Below are positions 27,502 to 36,100 of a stretch of 64,000 bases of DNA, piece after piece. The stretch is from Aurantimicrobium sp. MWH-Uga1. GTDB taxonomy: Bacteria; Actinomycetota; Actinomycetes; Actinomycetales; Microbacteriaceae. Numbering within the stretch: position 1 is the first letter of the stretch; each line of letters opens with the position of its first letter. The stretch is from NCBI RefSeq assembly GCF_003325955.1, contig NZ_CP030929.1, positions 992,001 through 1,056,000 on the forward strand, written 5' to 3'. A program made the position numbers and the translations under genes. The notes beneath the pieces are model-generated. The model searched no databases. It saw only the letters and a list, made by a program, of their open reading frames with translations, and was not told the DNA's origin.

Positions 27502-29142
27502 CTAACGCTGCCCGTCTTCGACGTCGTAAATAGGTGTGGTTGAGACGCGAAAAGTGGGCATACCTAAACCGACAACAGGAATAGAAGTTGAACCCAGGTT
27601 CCTCGCACCACCGGTTGAGGGAACTCCACAACTTTCCGCTTGTTCACGATCCCATGCGTCACCAGCAATTGTGCGACGAACCTTGACGGGTGCTCCGGAA
27701 GGATCATCTGCGAGAAGGTGGAAGGGAGCTGCTTCAGTAATTGTGACCGTGACAACATCACCAGGGCGCGGGATTTCACTTCCTGGGGTCACCTCAAAGT
27801 GCACTAAACGTGAATCTTCTGCACGACCACTCATCCGCTCTGTAGCAGCGTCCTTGCGACCTTCCCCGTTTGCTACAAGGACGTGCACTTCGCGACCAAT
27901 TTGCTTCTTGTTTTCTTGCCATGCAATGTCATTTTGAAGTTCAACTAGTCGCTCATAGCGCTCTTGAACAACAGCTTTAGGAACTTGGTTGTCCATATCT
28001 GCAGCCGGTGTTCCGGGACGCTTGGAGTATTGGAAAGTGAATGCGGTTGCGAAACGTGCTTCACGAACCACGCGAAGTGTTTCTTCAAAATCTTCATCGG
28101 TTTCTCCAGGGAAACCGACAATGATGTCCGTGCTGATGGCCGCATGAGGCATCGCTTCACGAACACGTTGCAAGATACCCAAAAACTTGTCACTTCGATA
28201 GCTGCGGCGCATGGCTTTCAAAATGGCATCTGAGCCAGATTGCAAAGGCATGTGGAGCTGAGGCATGACGTTGTGTGTTTCTGCCATTGCAGCAATCACA
28301 TCATCAGTAAAGGCAGCAGGGTGAGGGCTTGTGAAACGCACTCGTTCTAAGCCGTCAATCTCTCCACATGCCCGAAGCAGCTTGGCAAAAGCTCCCTTGT
28401 CACCAAACTCAACACCATACGTGTTGACGTTTTGGCCCAGCAAGGTTACTTCAATGGCGCCTTGGTCAACTAAGGCCTTGACCTCGTTGAGTACTTCACC
28501 TGGACGCCGGTCGCGTTCTTTGCCGCGCAAGCTTGGCACGATGCAGAAAGTGCATGTGTTGTTGCATCCAACAGAAATGGATACCCACCCCGAATACGTA
28601 GAGTCACGCTTAGTAGGAAGTGTTGATGGGAAGGTTTCGAGAGATTCCAGAATTTCCAGTTCAGCCTTGTTGTTGTGGCGTGAGCGCTCCAATAAGCCAG
28701 GCAGTGAGCCCATATTGTGGGTACCAAAGACAACATCAACCCAGGGCGCTTTTTTGAGAACGAGAGCTTGATCTTTTTGAGCAAGACACCCGCCTACTGC
28801 GATCTGTAACCCCTTGTGCTTCTCCTTGACACGAGCTAAGTGTCCGAGGTTTCCATAGAGCTTGTTATCCGCGTTTTCCCGCACAGCACAGGTGTTGATG
28901 ACAACGACATCAGGTTGTGGCGAGCTGGCGCTTCGTTTGAGGTCAGGATTAGCTTCCGCTTCGGCAGCTAGATCAAACTTGATGTACCCAGCGGCTTCCA
29001 TAGCCCCAGCAAGGCGTTCACTATCGTGAACGTTCATCTGGCAGCCAAATGTTCGTACCTCATAGGTACGCCGACGACCAGATTCATCAACTGCCGCCTC
29101 TGAGGCGGGGATGAATGTGGGAGCTTCACTCGGACTGGACAT
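27502..29142 (-). CDS. miaB: tRNA-2-methylthio-N6-dimethylallyladenosine synthase
   Basis: A radical-SAM methylthiotransferase acting on i6A37 of tRNA. From ATG 29142 the protein is 546 residues: N-terminal UPF0004 domain ([17 protein letters not shown]), radical-SAM cluster site CNNTCTFC, and a TRAM domain. A C-terminal extension of about 50 residues continues past the TRAM domain. The longer open frame upstream is not family sequence. TAAACT lies at -14 to -9, close to but not exactly the leaderless spacing. Confidence 0.95.
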   Translation of the reverse strand: MSSPSEAPTFIPASEAAVDESGRRRTYEVRTFGCQMNVHDSERLAGAMEAAGYIKFDLAAEAEANPDLKRSASSPQPDVVVINTCAVRENADNKLYGNLGHLARVKEKHKGLQIAVGGCLAQKDQALVLKKAPWVDVVFGTHNMGSLPGLLERSRHNNKAELEILESLETFPSTLPTKRDSTYSGWVSISVGCNNTCTFCIVPSLRGKERDRRPGEVLNEVKALVDQGAIEVTLLGQNVNTYGVEFGDKGAFAKLLRACGEIDGLERVRFTSPHPAAFTDDVIAAMAETHNVMPQLHMPLQSGSDAILKAMRRSYRSDKFLGILQRVREAMPHAAISTDIIVGFPGETDEDFEETLRVVREARFATAFTFQYSKRPGTPAADMDNQVPKAVVQERYERLVELQNDIAWQENKKQIGREVHVLVANGEGRKDAATERMSGRAEDSRLVHFEVTPGSEIPRPGDVVTVTITEAAPFHLLADDPSGAPVKVRRTIAGDAWDREQAESCGVPSTGGARNLGSTSIPVVGLGMPTFRVSTTPIYDVEDGQR

Positions 29143-29153
29143 AGGAGTCCAGT

Positions 29154-29429
29154 TTACTTTGCCGAGTTTGGTCCCATGTAATGGGACCACAGAGCTGCAA
29201 GTCCCCAGAGAACTCCAACATATCCAGCTGCGTAGCTGGCAAACATCCAGGGTGTAGCGACCTCTGAAGGAAGTACGGCTGCAACGACACCAAGCACAAC
29301 ACACAGCACGCCGCAGATAATCACAGCAACAACGTTTCGCTTTGTGGCTTTTATACGTGCAGCTTGTTGTTTGGGCGTAAGAGGTTTAGCAGGAGTTTCA
29401 GCTTGTTCTTCTGGAGTGGGATCAAACAT
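29154..29429 (-). CDS. Small two-helix membrane protein, unknown function
   Basis: A 91-residue protein starting MFDPTPEEQ with a charged N-terminus ([13 protein letters not shown]) and two hydrophobic segments (about residues 37-58 and 64-84). AGGAAG lies 8 bases before the ATG. The open frame extends upstream to 29522 but that part overlaps the remnant of another small gene. It lies between recX and miaB, as small membrane genes do in related genomes. Function unknown. Confidence 0.7.
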   Translation of the reverse strand: MFDPTPEEQAETPAKPLTPKQQAARIKATKRNVVAVIICGVLCVVLGVVAAVLPSEVATPWMFASYAAGYVGVLWGLAALWSHYMGPNSAK

Positions 29430-29434
29430 AGTTT

Positions 29435-29529
29435 CTACTTCCTGCGGCGATAGCCCCATGTGATGTACACGATGATGACAAGTAATGCGGCAACGACCCA
29501 TAGGGGCTGTTGAGAATGTCATTGAGCAC
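29435..29529 (-). pseudogene. Possibly frameshifted tiny membrane protein gene
   Basis: On the minus strand one frame reads QQPLWVVAALLVIIVYITW then GYRRRK and a TAG at 29437-29435, a convincing single-helix peptide with a basic tail, but it has no start codon after the in-frame TGA. A GTG at 29529 opens another frame (MLNDILNS). A single -1 shift near 29512 would join them into about 31 residues. This is either a decayed gene, programmed slippage, or a sequencing error. Confidence 0.35.
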
Positions 29530-29539
29530 TCTTGAAAGC

Positions 29540-30181
29540 TTAGGACCTAGAACTCAAAGCTTCTTTACACGCCGCACGAACGATGTCTCCGGAATATCCC
29601 CGCCTACTGAGAAAACCAACCAATCGGCGTTCTGCCGTAACGTCGTCAAGTCGTGAAAATTGGCGAACTCTCTGTACGGCAAGTTCAGTTGCTTTGTGTA
29701 ATTCATCATCATCATTGATAGATTCCACGGCAGCGCTGATCAGTGCAGTTGAGATTCCTCGTTGACGTAACTCTCTGATAATTACGCTTTTACTTTTACC
29801 TTTGCGCTCGCTCAGTCGTGAAACAAGCTCATACGCTAATCGTTCATCGTTGAGATAGTTCAAACGCTCGCATTTTGCTACCAATTCGGCCGCATCCGCT
29901 TCAGGGGCATCCTTACTGGCGAGCCACTGTTGAACCTCAAACACAGACAGATCCTGGGAGTTGAGTTTTCTGAGCAAACTCTGCTCCAGCGCATCAAGAT
30001 CCAAACCTGCTGCAGAAACTTCTTCTATTTCTTCAGCGTCTGTAAACAAAACTGTGCTCAAACGAGAGACCCCTTCAGGAATATCGTGTGAGTTAGCCGT
30101 TGCCTCACCTGCAGTCACAGATGAGGCAACGGGCTGATTCTGTTCTGGGTCAACCCAGGGTAAGAATGTGACGTTTGTCAC
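29540..30181 (-). CDS. recX: Regulatory protein RecX
   Basis: RecX modulates RecA filaments. The 213-residue protein has an N-terminal extension of about 70 residues and the RecX helical repeats (LRKLNSQDLSVFEVQQWLASK, ISTALISAAVESI, RRLVGFLSRRGYSGDIVRAAC). The GTG start lies 5 bases after the recA stop, so it is co-transcribed. A small GTGAC/GTCAC dyad spans its start. The order recA-recX is standard. Confidence 0.92.
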   Translation of the reverse strand: MTNVTFLPWVDPEQNQPVASSVTAGEATANSHDIPEGVSRLSTVLFTDAEEIEEVSAAGLDLDALEQSLLRKLNSQDLSVFEVQQWLASKDAPEADAAELVAKCERLNYLNDERLAYELVSRLSERKGKSKSVIIRELRQRGISTALISAAVESINDDDELHKATELAVQRVRQFSRLDDVTAERRLVGFLSRRGYSGDIVRAACKEALSSRS

Positions 30182-30186
30182 GAAAC

Positions 30187-31278
30187 TCAGGCTCCCTTGC
30201 GGACCTCTTCAACTGCCTCGAAGTCTGGTTCGACCTCTGTCGCAGTTGCGGCTGCTTCAACAGCAGCAGCTTCCGCTGCCGCAGCACCAACTCCGAGCTT
30301 TGCAAGAATCTTCTGTTCGATCTCTAGAGCCACGGCAGGGTTTTCAATAAGGAAGTTACGTGAATTTTCTTTACCCTGACCAAGCTGGTCTGCTTCGTAG
30401 GTGTACCACGCTCCAGACTTCTTCACGATTCCCTGATCGACACCAAAGTCCAAAAGGCTTCCTTCACGAGAGATACCAGTCCCGTAAAGAATGTCGAATT
30501 CAGCCTGCTTGAAGGGCGGGGCCATCTTGTTCTTAACGACCTTGACGCGAGTGCGGTTACCGACGGCATCGGTACCATCCTTGAGGGTTTCAATGCGGCG
30601 AATGTCCAGACGCACAGAAGCATAGAACTTCAATGCCTTACCACCAGCAGTAGTTTCTGGGCTTCCGAAGAACACACCAATCTTCTCGCGTAGCTGGTTG
30701 ATGAAAATCATGGTGGTGTTGGTGGAGTTCAATCCACCGGTGAGCTTACGCAACGCCTGAGACATCAAACGTGCCTGCAGACCAACGTGAGAGTCTCCCA
30801 TTTCACCTTCAATTTCAGCGCGAGGAACCAAAGCCGCGACAGAGTCAATGACAATGAGATCAATAGATCCTGAGCGGACGAGCATGTCTGCAATCTCAAG
30901 TGCTTGTTCACCAGTATCAGGCTGAGAAACAAGAAGAGCATCGATATCAACACCAAGCTTCTTGGCATATTCAGGGTCGAGTGCATGTTCAGCGTCGATA
31001 AATGCGGCGATGCCACCCTGCTTCTGCACATTAGCAATAGCGTGGAGTGTCAGTGTGGTTTTACCCGATGACTCTGGACCGTAAATCTCGACGATACGGC
31101 CACGAGGAAGTCCCCCGATACCGAGAGCAACATCAAGTGCGATTGATCCTGTCGGAATCACCTCGACGGGAGCGCGTTCGTCGCTTCCCAGGCGCATGAC
31201 GGAACCTTTACCGAACTGGCGGTCGATTTGGGCTAGTGCTGTTTCTAGTGCTTTTTCGCGGTCAGCGGCGGATGCCAT
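30187..31278 (-). CDS. recA: Recombinase RecA
   Basis: The strand-exchange recombinase and SOS co-protease. The 363-residue protein has Walker [14 protein letters not shown], the [19 protein letters not shown]alker B and L1 region, and an Ala/Glu-rich acidic C-terminus. The ATG has AAAGGAGA at good spacing. An SOS box and TAGTCT -10 lie about 220 bases upstream, giving a long leader that contains a possible 75-codon ORF overlapping the recA start. Confidence 0.99.
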   Translation of the reverse strand: MASAADREKALETALAQIDRQFGKGSVMRLGSDERAPVEVIPTGSIALDVALGIGGLPRGRIVEIYGPESSGKTTLTLHAIANVQKQGGIAAFIDAEHALDPEYAKKLGVDIDALLVSQPDTGEQALEIADMLVRSGSIDLIVIDSVAALVPRAEIEGEMGDSHVGLQARLMSQALRKLTGGLNSTNTTMIFINQLREKIGVFFGSPETTAGGKALKFYASVRLDIRRIETLKDGTDAVGNRTRVKVVKNKMAPPFKQAEFDILYGTGISREGSLLDFGVDQGIVKKSGAWYTYEADQLGQGKENSRNFLIENPAVALEIEQKILAKLGVGAAAAEAAAVEAAATATEVEPDFEAVEEVRKGA

Positions 31279-31489
31279 GGCCGTCTCCTTTACATATCGA
31301 GGGTGATTCGCCTATCGGCTGTCGTGCTACTCCTCCGCTACCGACCGGCCGGTGAAGGCGGGGCGGGCGCTGCGGGGCGCTTACGACAAGGCGGATGCTC
31401 CTATTCGGACGTATCTCACCGTAGAAGTAGCCACGGACATTGACTGCCTGCAGCGCTTCTTCGGGGATAACACGTGCAAATAAGTGCAT
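31262..31489 (-). CDS. Candidate leaderless upstream ORF of recA
   Basis: A 75-codon open frame beginning ATG at 31489 and ending TGA at 31264-31262, so it overlaps the recA start by 17 bases in another frame. TAGTCT, the likely recA -10, lies at -13 to -8 of this ATG, so transcription would start at the ORF. The first 35 residues ([18 protein letters not shown]...) have ordinary codon use; the rest is Pro/Arg-rich. There is no known homologue to my knowledge. It may be a regulatory leader peptide or just an open frame. Confidence 0.3.
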   Translation of the reverse strand: MHLFARVIPEEALQAVNVRGYFYGEIRPNRSIRLVVSAPQRPPRLHRPVGSGGVARQPIGESPSICKGDGHGIRR

Positions 31490-31496
31490 GTGTAGG

Positions 31497-31502
31497 AGAC
31501 TA
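31497..31502 (-). promoter_or_regulatory. -10 element of the recA promoter
   Basis: TAGTCT lies 7 bases downstream of the SOS box (31509-31526); initiation would be near 31489-31490. A hairpin (31470-31478 with 31485-31493, 9 bp with one G-U) lies at the transcript 5' end. Confidence 0.5.
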
Positions 31503-31508
31503 GCCGTT

Positions 31509-31526
31509 TTCGAATACATATTCGAA
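31509..31526. promoter_or_regulatory. SOS (LexA) box of recA
   Basis: TTCGAATA-CA-TATTCGAA is an 18-bp near-perfect palindrome that fits the actinobacterial LexA pattern TCGAAC-N4-GTTCGA with C/G changed to T/A. It overlaps the expected -35 region, so LexA would block the recA-recX promoter. Confidence 0.75.
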
Positions 31527-31547
31527 CAAATATCGGCGTGTTGGAAA

Positions 31548-31772
31548 TTACTTCTTTGGCTCAGGTAAGCCGACTCCATACCACCGTGACTCGGGAACGT
31601 CAGCCGCTTTGACAAGTGCGAGCCATACAGAACGGGCAGGAATACCTTTACGCAAAGCCTCCGCAGAGGTAAGTGAACCCAGTTCAGACAAAACCAAGTC
31701 ATTGACGAGGACACGTCCGTATGCCTCACCGAACTCGTCTGAGACGGCGCGCCAAAATTCGCTGAGGCGCAA
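31548..31772 (-). CDS. DUF3046 family protein
   Basis: A 74-residue protein (MRLSEFWRAVSDEFGEAYGRVLVNDLVL... RWYGVGLPEPKK) matching DUF3046, a short actinobacterial family encoded next to recA. The start is a TTG with AGAAG upstream. It follows clgR by 7 bases, and its stop lies 22 bases from the SOS box. Function is unknown; the fixed position beside recA hints at a DNA-repair or regulatory role. Confidence 0.85.
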   Translation of the reverse strand: MRLSEFWRAVSDEFGEAYGRVLVNDLVLSELGSLTSAEALRKGIPARSVWLALVKAADVPESRWYGVGLPEPKK

Positions 31773-31779
31773 AATACTT

Positions 31780-32088
31780 CTAGCGAGTAGCTACGAAATC
31801 GTTGACGAACTCGTCCGGAACAGTGTCAGGGATTGCGCGCATAGGCTCAATACCTTCAATGACTGCTAAACGATCGCCCACTTCACGCATAATTTGTGAA
31901 ATTGGAGTGTCGAGAGCATCTGCCACAGCAGCAAGAATCTCAGAACTCGCTTCCTTTTGCCCGCGTTCGACCTCACTCAGATACCCAAGTGCAACGCTAG
32001 CCTTGCTCGCAACCTGTCGCAGTGTGCGACCTTTCTGCAAGCGGTAGTCGCGCAGAACATCGCCGATTTCCTGTCGAACAAGAATCAT
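31780..32088 (-). CDS. clgR: Transcriptional regulator ClgR
   Basis: A 102-residue XRE/Cro-type regulator. The helix-turn-helix LRQVASKASVALGYLSEVERGQKEASSEIL is the ClgR signature. In corynebacteria, streptomycetes and mycobacteria ClgR activates clp protease and other stress genes. The ATG has GGAGG at good spacing. The C-terminal tail ends VATR; in some relatives the C-terminus is a Clp degron, here not obvious. It lies upstream of DUF3046 and recA in a conserved order. Confidence 0.9.
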   Translation of the reverse strand: MILVRQEIGDVLRDYRLQKGRTLRQVASKASVALGYLSEVERGQKEASSEILAAVADALDTPISQIMREVGDRLAVIEGIEPMRAIPDTVPDEFVNDFVATR

Positions 32089-32224
32089 GGTGCCTCCCTA
32101 CGCTGGTGAACCTGTCGGTTCCTCTTCATCTACATCACTATGTTAGTCACTCAAACCTGAAAACAAGATGTGAGTCTTCTTGTATCAACTTAAGTTACTC
32201 GAGATTTATTCCCGAGAATGACAC

Positions 32225-32683
32225 CTAATTGATGTGCCTTGCAAGAAGTGCGAGTGCAGCTTGAACGGTGAGTGCGCGGATTTCATTTCTTGTGCCCTCA
32301 AAATGGTGTTCTTCAACTGTTTCGCTCCCCTGCCCCACGCAGGCAATGAAGACAGTCCCCACCTCGGCACCGCCTTGCGAATCTGGTCCAGCAACCCCGG
32401 TAGTTGCGAGCCCGATGTCTGCCGAAAGTTTGTTTGCAATACCGACAGCCATCAGTTTGGCGACTTTCGAGTCAACGGGACCACGTTGCTCAAGAAGAGC
32501 ACTGTCAATGCCTAACAACTCATGTTTAAGATCAGTCGCGTAGGCAACAATTCCACCGCGAAAGACAGCAGATGCGCCGGGAACTTCGGTGAGACGAGCT
32601 GCAAGCAGGCCACCGGTCAAGGATTCGGCAACAGCAACAGTCATTCCTCGTTGGGTGAGGCGCTGGATCAGCTCAGAGGTCAT
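32225..32683 (-). CDS. cinA: CinA C-terminal domain family nicotinamide-nucleotide amidohydrolase
   Basis: A 152-residue protein containing only the CinA C-terminal (PncC-like) domain: VAVAESLTGGLLAARLTEVPGASAVFRGG and TTGVAGPDSQGGAEVGTVFIA. The family deamidates nicotinamide mononucleotide and has been linked to competence. The N-terminal COG1058 domain is absent, as in many actinobacteria. The ATG follows the pgsA stop by 2 bases. A 136-base spacer before clgR holds no gene I can see. Confidence 0.9.
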   Translation of the reverse strand: MTSELIQRLTQRGMTVAVAESLTGGLLAARLTEVPGASAVFRGGIVAYATDLKHELLGIDSALLEQRGPVDSKVAKLMAVGIANKLSADIGLATTGVAGPDSQGGAEVGTVFIACVGQGSETVEEHHFEGTRNEIRALTVQAALALLARHIN

Positions 32684-32685
32684 GA

Positions 32686-33255
32686 CTAGTCCTTTTTTGT
32701 GGCAAGTTTCTTTGTTTGCCTTCGGGCATCAAGAAGATAGTCGATACCCGTCCAAACGGTGATGATGGTGGCTACAGACATCAAGATTGTGTTCAACACA
32801 TCAGCTGCAGTGCCCATAAATATCTGAAGGGGAAGCAACGCGCAGGTAATGGCAACAAACTGAGTAATTGTCTTGAATTTACCGCCACGAGAAGCAGGGA
32901 TGACATGATCACTGAGCACAGCAAATCGATAGACCGTAATGCCAATTTCGCGAAGCAGAATCAAGCCGGTGACCCACCAAGGAAGTTCACCGAGTATCGA
33001 CAGTGTAATGAGGGCGCCGCCGGTCAGTACTTTGTCAGCAATAGGGTCAAGAAGCTTCCCGAAATCGCTGACTACGTTGTATTTACGAGCTAGGTAGCCA
33101 TCAATTCCATCTGTTGCCATGCCTAAAACAAAAAGTCCGGCACCCCACCAACGCAAAGGCGAGTTCAGGTCATCACCTGCTGTCAGGAGCATCCCAATAA
33201 AGACTGGCGCAAAAAAGATGCGAACAATGGTGATGATGTTTGGTACGTGCTTCAT
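32686..33255 (-). CDS. pgsA: CDP-alcohol phosphatidyltransferase, likely phosphatidylglycerophosphate synthase
   Basis: A 189-residue membrane enzyme with the CDP-alcohol phosphotransferase motif DGIDGYLARKYNVVSDFGKLLDPIADK (pattern DGx2ARx8Gx3Dx3D, slightly shifted). It would make phosphatidylglycerol phosphate from CDP-diacylglycerol. It lies exactly 9 bases after the ftsK stop. That TAG is the first half of TAGCCT at leaderless distance, so pgsA probably has its own start of transcription. Confidence 0.92.
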   Translation of the reverse strand: MKHVPNIITIVRIFFAPVFIGMLLTAGDDLNSPLRWWGAGLFVLGMATDGIDGYLARKYNVVSDFGKLLDPIADKVLTGGALITLSILGELPWWVTGLILLREIGITVYRFAVLSDHVIPASRGGKFKTITQFVAITCALLPLQIFMGTAADVLNTILMSVATIITVWTGIDYLLDARRQTKKLATKKD

Positions 33256-33261
33256 AGCTTC

Positions 33262-33267
33262 AGGCTA
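33262..33267 (-). promoter_or_regulatory. -10 element for pgsA formed by the ftsK stop codon
   Basis: TAGCCT is at -12 to -7 of ATG 33255; its first three bases are the ftsK TAG stop. No Shine-Dalgarno sequence is present in the gap. Confidence 0.6.
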
Positions 33268-35982
33268 GTCCCGGCCTGTGAGTTGCCATGCGTCTTCATT
33301 GCCGTCATCCCCATCAACTTCCTCATGACCCGACGTCATGGATGCAACGGGATCATGCCCGTAAGGGTCTTCAGAAGCCATCACAGTGATGTTTCCCGTG
33401 GGAGCAACTACAGTGGGAACATCTTCTCCGCGGAGAGTGGCGAGAACACCAGCAAGTTGTTCCTGAGAAACTAGAACATCTCGAGCTTTGGACCCTTCAG
33501 AAGGACCAACGATTCCCCGACTTTCCATCAGATCCATCAAGCGTCCAGCTTTGGCGAAACCAACACGTAGTTTGCGTTGCAGCATCGATGTCGAACCAAA
33601 CTGCGTGGAGACGACAAGTTCAACAGCTTGAAGCAGTACGTCTAAGTCATCACCGATGTCTGCATCGATTTCTTTGCGCTCTGCTGCTGCGGCAACATCC
33701 TGACGATATTCAGGTCGTGCTTGTCTAGTGACATGGGTGACAACTTTATGGATTTCCTCTTCCGAGACCCATGCACCCTGAACCCGAATGGGCTTATTGG
33801 CGCCCATGGGTAGGAAGAGAGCGTCACCTTGCCCGATGAGCTTGTCAGCGCCCGGTTGGTCGAGAATAACGCGCGAATCTGTAACGCTCGTTACCGCAAA
33901 TGCTAGACGCGAGGGAACATTGGCCTTAATCAAACCGGTAACCACATCTACCGAGGGTCGCTGGGTTGCCAACACCAAGTGAATTCCGGAAGCACGTGCA
34001 AGTTGAGTAATTCGCACCACGGAATCTTCGACATCTCGAGGAGCAACCATCATCAGGTCCGCGAGCTCATCAACAACGACGAGGAGATAAGGATAAGGAC
34101 GCAGTTCTCTCTCACTGCCAGGGGGCAGCACGATGTCATTATTGATAACAGCCCGGTTGAAATCATCGATGTGACGGAACCCAAAACTTGCCAGGTCGTC
34201 ATAACGCATATCCATCTCTTTTACGACCCACTGAAGAGCTTCTGCAGCTTTTTTGGGGTTTGTAATGATGGGGGTAATCAGGTGTGGAACACCGGCATAG
34301 GGCGCTAACTCGACGCGTTTGGGATCTACAAGAACCATGCGTACTTCTGCGGGAGTTGAGCGCATCAGGATGCTGGTAATCATGGAGTTAACGAAGCTTG
34401 ACTTACCAGAACCGGTTGAACCTGCGACAAGAAGGTGGGGCATTTTGGCCAGGTTCGCTACGACGAAGCCGCCCTCAACGTCTTTACCCACGCCAATAGT
34501 CATGGGGTGCTCACTAGAAGAGGAAGCGTTAGAGCGCAGTACGTCACCCAAAGTGACGATTTCTCTGTCTGTATTTGGAATCTCAATACCGATGGCACTC
34601 TTGCCGGGAATCGGCGAGAGGATGCGTACCTCATTAGAAGCAACGGCATAGGAGAGATTCTTCGACAGCGCAGTGACGCGTTCGACCTTCACGCCAGGCC
34701 CAAGTTCAATTTCGTAGCGTGTCACTGTTGGTCCACGGCTAAATCCGGTAACGGTGGCGTCTACTGCGAATTGTTTAAGTACTTCTGTGATTGCCCTGAC
34801 AGCCTCATCATTCGCTGCAGAACGAGTCTTTGCAGGGGCTCCTGCGGACAGTGAATTGGCGGGAGGTAGGCGGTACACGGCAGGTGGCGCCTTGGGAGCG
34901 GAAACACGAGGGACAACAGATTCATCAACACCAGCCTCTTCAGCCGTTGCGGCAACAATCGCTACCGGAGCTGTAGAAACGTTGTCCTGAGAAGCTACAG
35001 ATTCAGGATCTGTGACGACCTCTCCTGTATGGAATGCGCGCACTGCTTCTTCTGCGTTGGCTAATTCTTCAATGATGTCCACGTCTGAGATCTCGCGGGT
35101 GGCGGCTAAATCAACTGCATGTGCCGCAGGATCAGTTATCACCGGTGTATCAAAAGCTGCTTCGGTTTCACGCTTGCTCGCGTTTCTGCGCCACCACGGC
35201 AACGAGGACGCCTCAACTGGATCAAGCTCGAGAATCTCAATTGAGCCAGTTTCTTTGCTTTCAGCCCCAGCATGTGAACCAAAAAGATACTCATACAGTT
35301 CACGTAAACGAGCACCGATGCGGTTTGGTGGAGTCTTGGTGATGATCAGTAGTGACAGCACAATGAGCGCAATCATCACAGCAACAGCACCTACCGGAGT
35401 GATGATGAGAGCTAATGGAGCCGCGATGACCCAGCCCAATACGCCGCCTGCATCAGCGAGGGCTGCAATTCCTTGAGAAGGGTCTGGTTGGCCACCGAAA
35501 ATTTGTGCCAAACCAGAGGATGCCATCAGGAGCAGGAATACGCCAACACCGATGCGGTTGTTGTCATTGACCGAGCTTGGGTGACGAAATAGCCACATTG
35601 CCATCAGCAGCATCACTACCGGAAGGGCATAGGCAATCCGGCCAAATAAACCACCAAATGTCCAGTCGTTGATGGTTTGAGCAATCTCATTGTTGGGCAG
35701 AAACCACTGCGTAATGGCACCAATAACCGCTAAAACAACGAGCGTGAAAGGCACGCCATCACGACGTTCTTCTTTAGAAAACTTTTCAGGTCCTAGCATG
35801 CGTGCGGCACCACCAGCAAGATGAGCCATGCTCATCCAAAGCCACGCGATTCCGGTGTACTGGCTTCCTCCGTTAGAGGACGTTGATCGACTTCCGGATG
35901 CAGGCTGAGACTTCTTGCTGCTCGAGGCACGCGAACGAGAGCCACCACTACTGCGACCACGCGATTGAGAGCCTGAAGCCAT
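33265..35982 (-). CDS. ftsK: DNA translocase FtsK
   Basis: A septal DNA pump that segregates chromosome termini. The protein of about 905 residues has a Ser/Arg-rich N-terminus, four membrane segments within about 60-220, a linker, and a RecA-like motor with [14 protein letters not shown] (Walker A) and [13 protein letters not shown] (Walker B). A C-terminal winged-helix gamma domain ([21 protein letters not shown]) reads KOPS-type sites. ATG 35982 has TAGTTT at leaderless distance; GTG 36006, eight codons upstream, has a GGGGA ribosome site and cannot be excluded. Confidence 0.96.
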   Translation of the reverse strand: MASGSQSRGRSSGGSRSRASSSKKSQPASGSRSTSSNGGSQYTGIAWLWMSMAHLAGGAARMLGPEKFSKEERRDGVPFTLVVLAVIGAITQWFLPNNEIAQTINDWTFGGLFGRIAYALPVVMLLMAMWLFRHPSSVNDNNRIGVGVFLLLMASSGLAQIFGGQPDPSQGIAALADAGGVLGWVIAAPLALIITPVGAVAVMIALIVLSLLIITKTPPNRIGARLRELYEYLFGSHAGAESKETGSIEILELDPVEASSLPWWRRNASKRETEAAFDTPVITDPAAHAVDLAATREISDVDIIEELANAEEAVRAFHTGEVVTDPESVASQDNVSTAPVAIVAATAEEAGVDESVVPRVSAPKAPPAVYRLPPANSLSAGAPAKTRSAANDEAVRAITEVLKQFAVDATVTGFSRGPTVTRYEIELGPGVKVERVTALSKNLSYAVASNEVRILSPIPGKSAIGIEIPNTDREIVTLGDVLRSNASSSSEHPMTIGVGKDVEGGFVVANLAKMPHLLVAGSTGSGKSSFVNSMITSILMRSTPAEVRMVLVDPKRVELAPYAGVPHLITPIITNPKKAAEALQWVVKEMDMRYDDLASFGFRHIDDFNRAVINNDIVLPPGSERELRPYPYLLVVVDELADLMMVAPRDVEDSVVRITQLARASGIHLVLATQRPSVDVVTGLIKANVPSRLAFAVTSVTDSRVILDQPGADKLIGQGDALFLPMGANKPIRVQGAWVSEEEIHKVVTHVTRQARPEYRQDVAAAAERKEIDADIGDDLDVLLQAVELVVSTQFGSTSMLQRKLRVGFAKAGRLMDLMESRGIVGPSEGSKARDVLVSQEQLAGVLATLRGEDVPTVVAPTGNITVMASEDPYGHDPVASMTSGHEEVDGDDGNEDAWQLTGRD

Positions 35983-35989
35983 GCCTTCA

Positions 35990-35995
35990 AAACTA
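35990..35995 (-). promoter_or_regulatory. -10 element candidate of ftsK
   Basis: TAGTTT lies at -13 to -8 of ATG 35982. If GTG 36006 is the true start this hexamer is only coding sequence. Confidence 0.35.
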
Positions 35996-36015
35996 CGCGA
36001 GGGCACCGACTTTCC

Positions 36016-36028
36016 CCTGTATTACAGG
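36016..36028. repeat. Short palindrome CCTGTA-T-TACAGG
   Basis: A 6-bp inverted repeat with a 1-base centre that repeats the CCTGTA core of the larger stem at 36045-36081, 23 bp before the distal ftsK start. Confidence 0.5.
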
Positions 36029-36044
36029 CGAGTGTTCAGATATA

Positions 36045-36081
36045 CGAATGGCCTGTAATCACATGAATTACAGGCTATTCG
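36045..36081. terminator. Stem-loop between the GH13 gene and ftsK
   Basis: Arms 36045-36059 and 36067-36081 are 15 bases each and pair throughout with one G-U or G-T mismatch; the loop is 7 bases. It follows the GH13 stop by 19 bases on the minus strand but lacks a T-tract. It may act as a U-less terminator or mRNA 3' end structure at the boundary of the sugar cassette. Confidence 0.5.
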
Positions 36082-36100
36082 AACGGAGGGAGGGAACCCC

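Noticed and set aside
30168..30181. GTGAC/GTCAC hairpin at the recA-recX junction as a terminator
   Set aside because: Only 5 bp with no T-tract, and it overlaps the recX start; an attenuating role is possible but unsupported.
31357..31380. G-rich run in the recA leader as a G-quadruplex
   Set aside because: G-tracts are uneven and on the non-transcribed strand relative to recA mRNA; too weak to annotate.
32089..32224. GAACC-TGTC-GGTTC dyad in the clgR leader as an operator
   Set aside because: Only 5-bp arms, single copy, and not the known ClgR motif.
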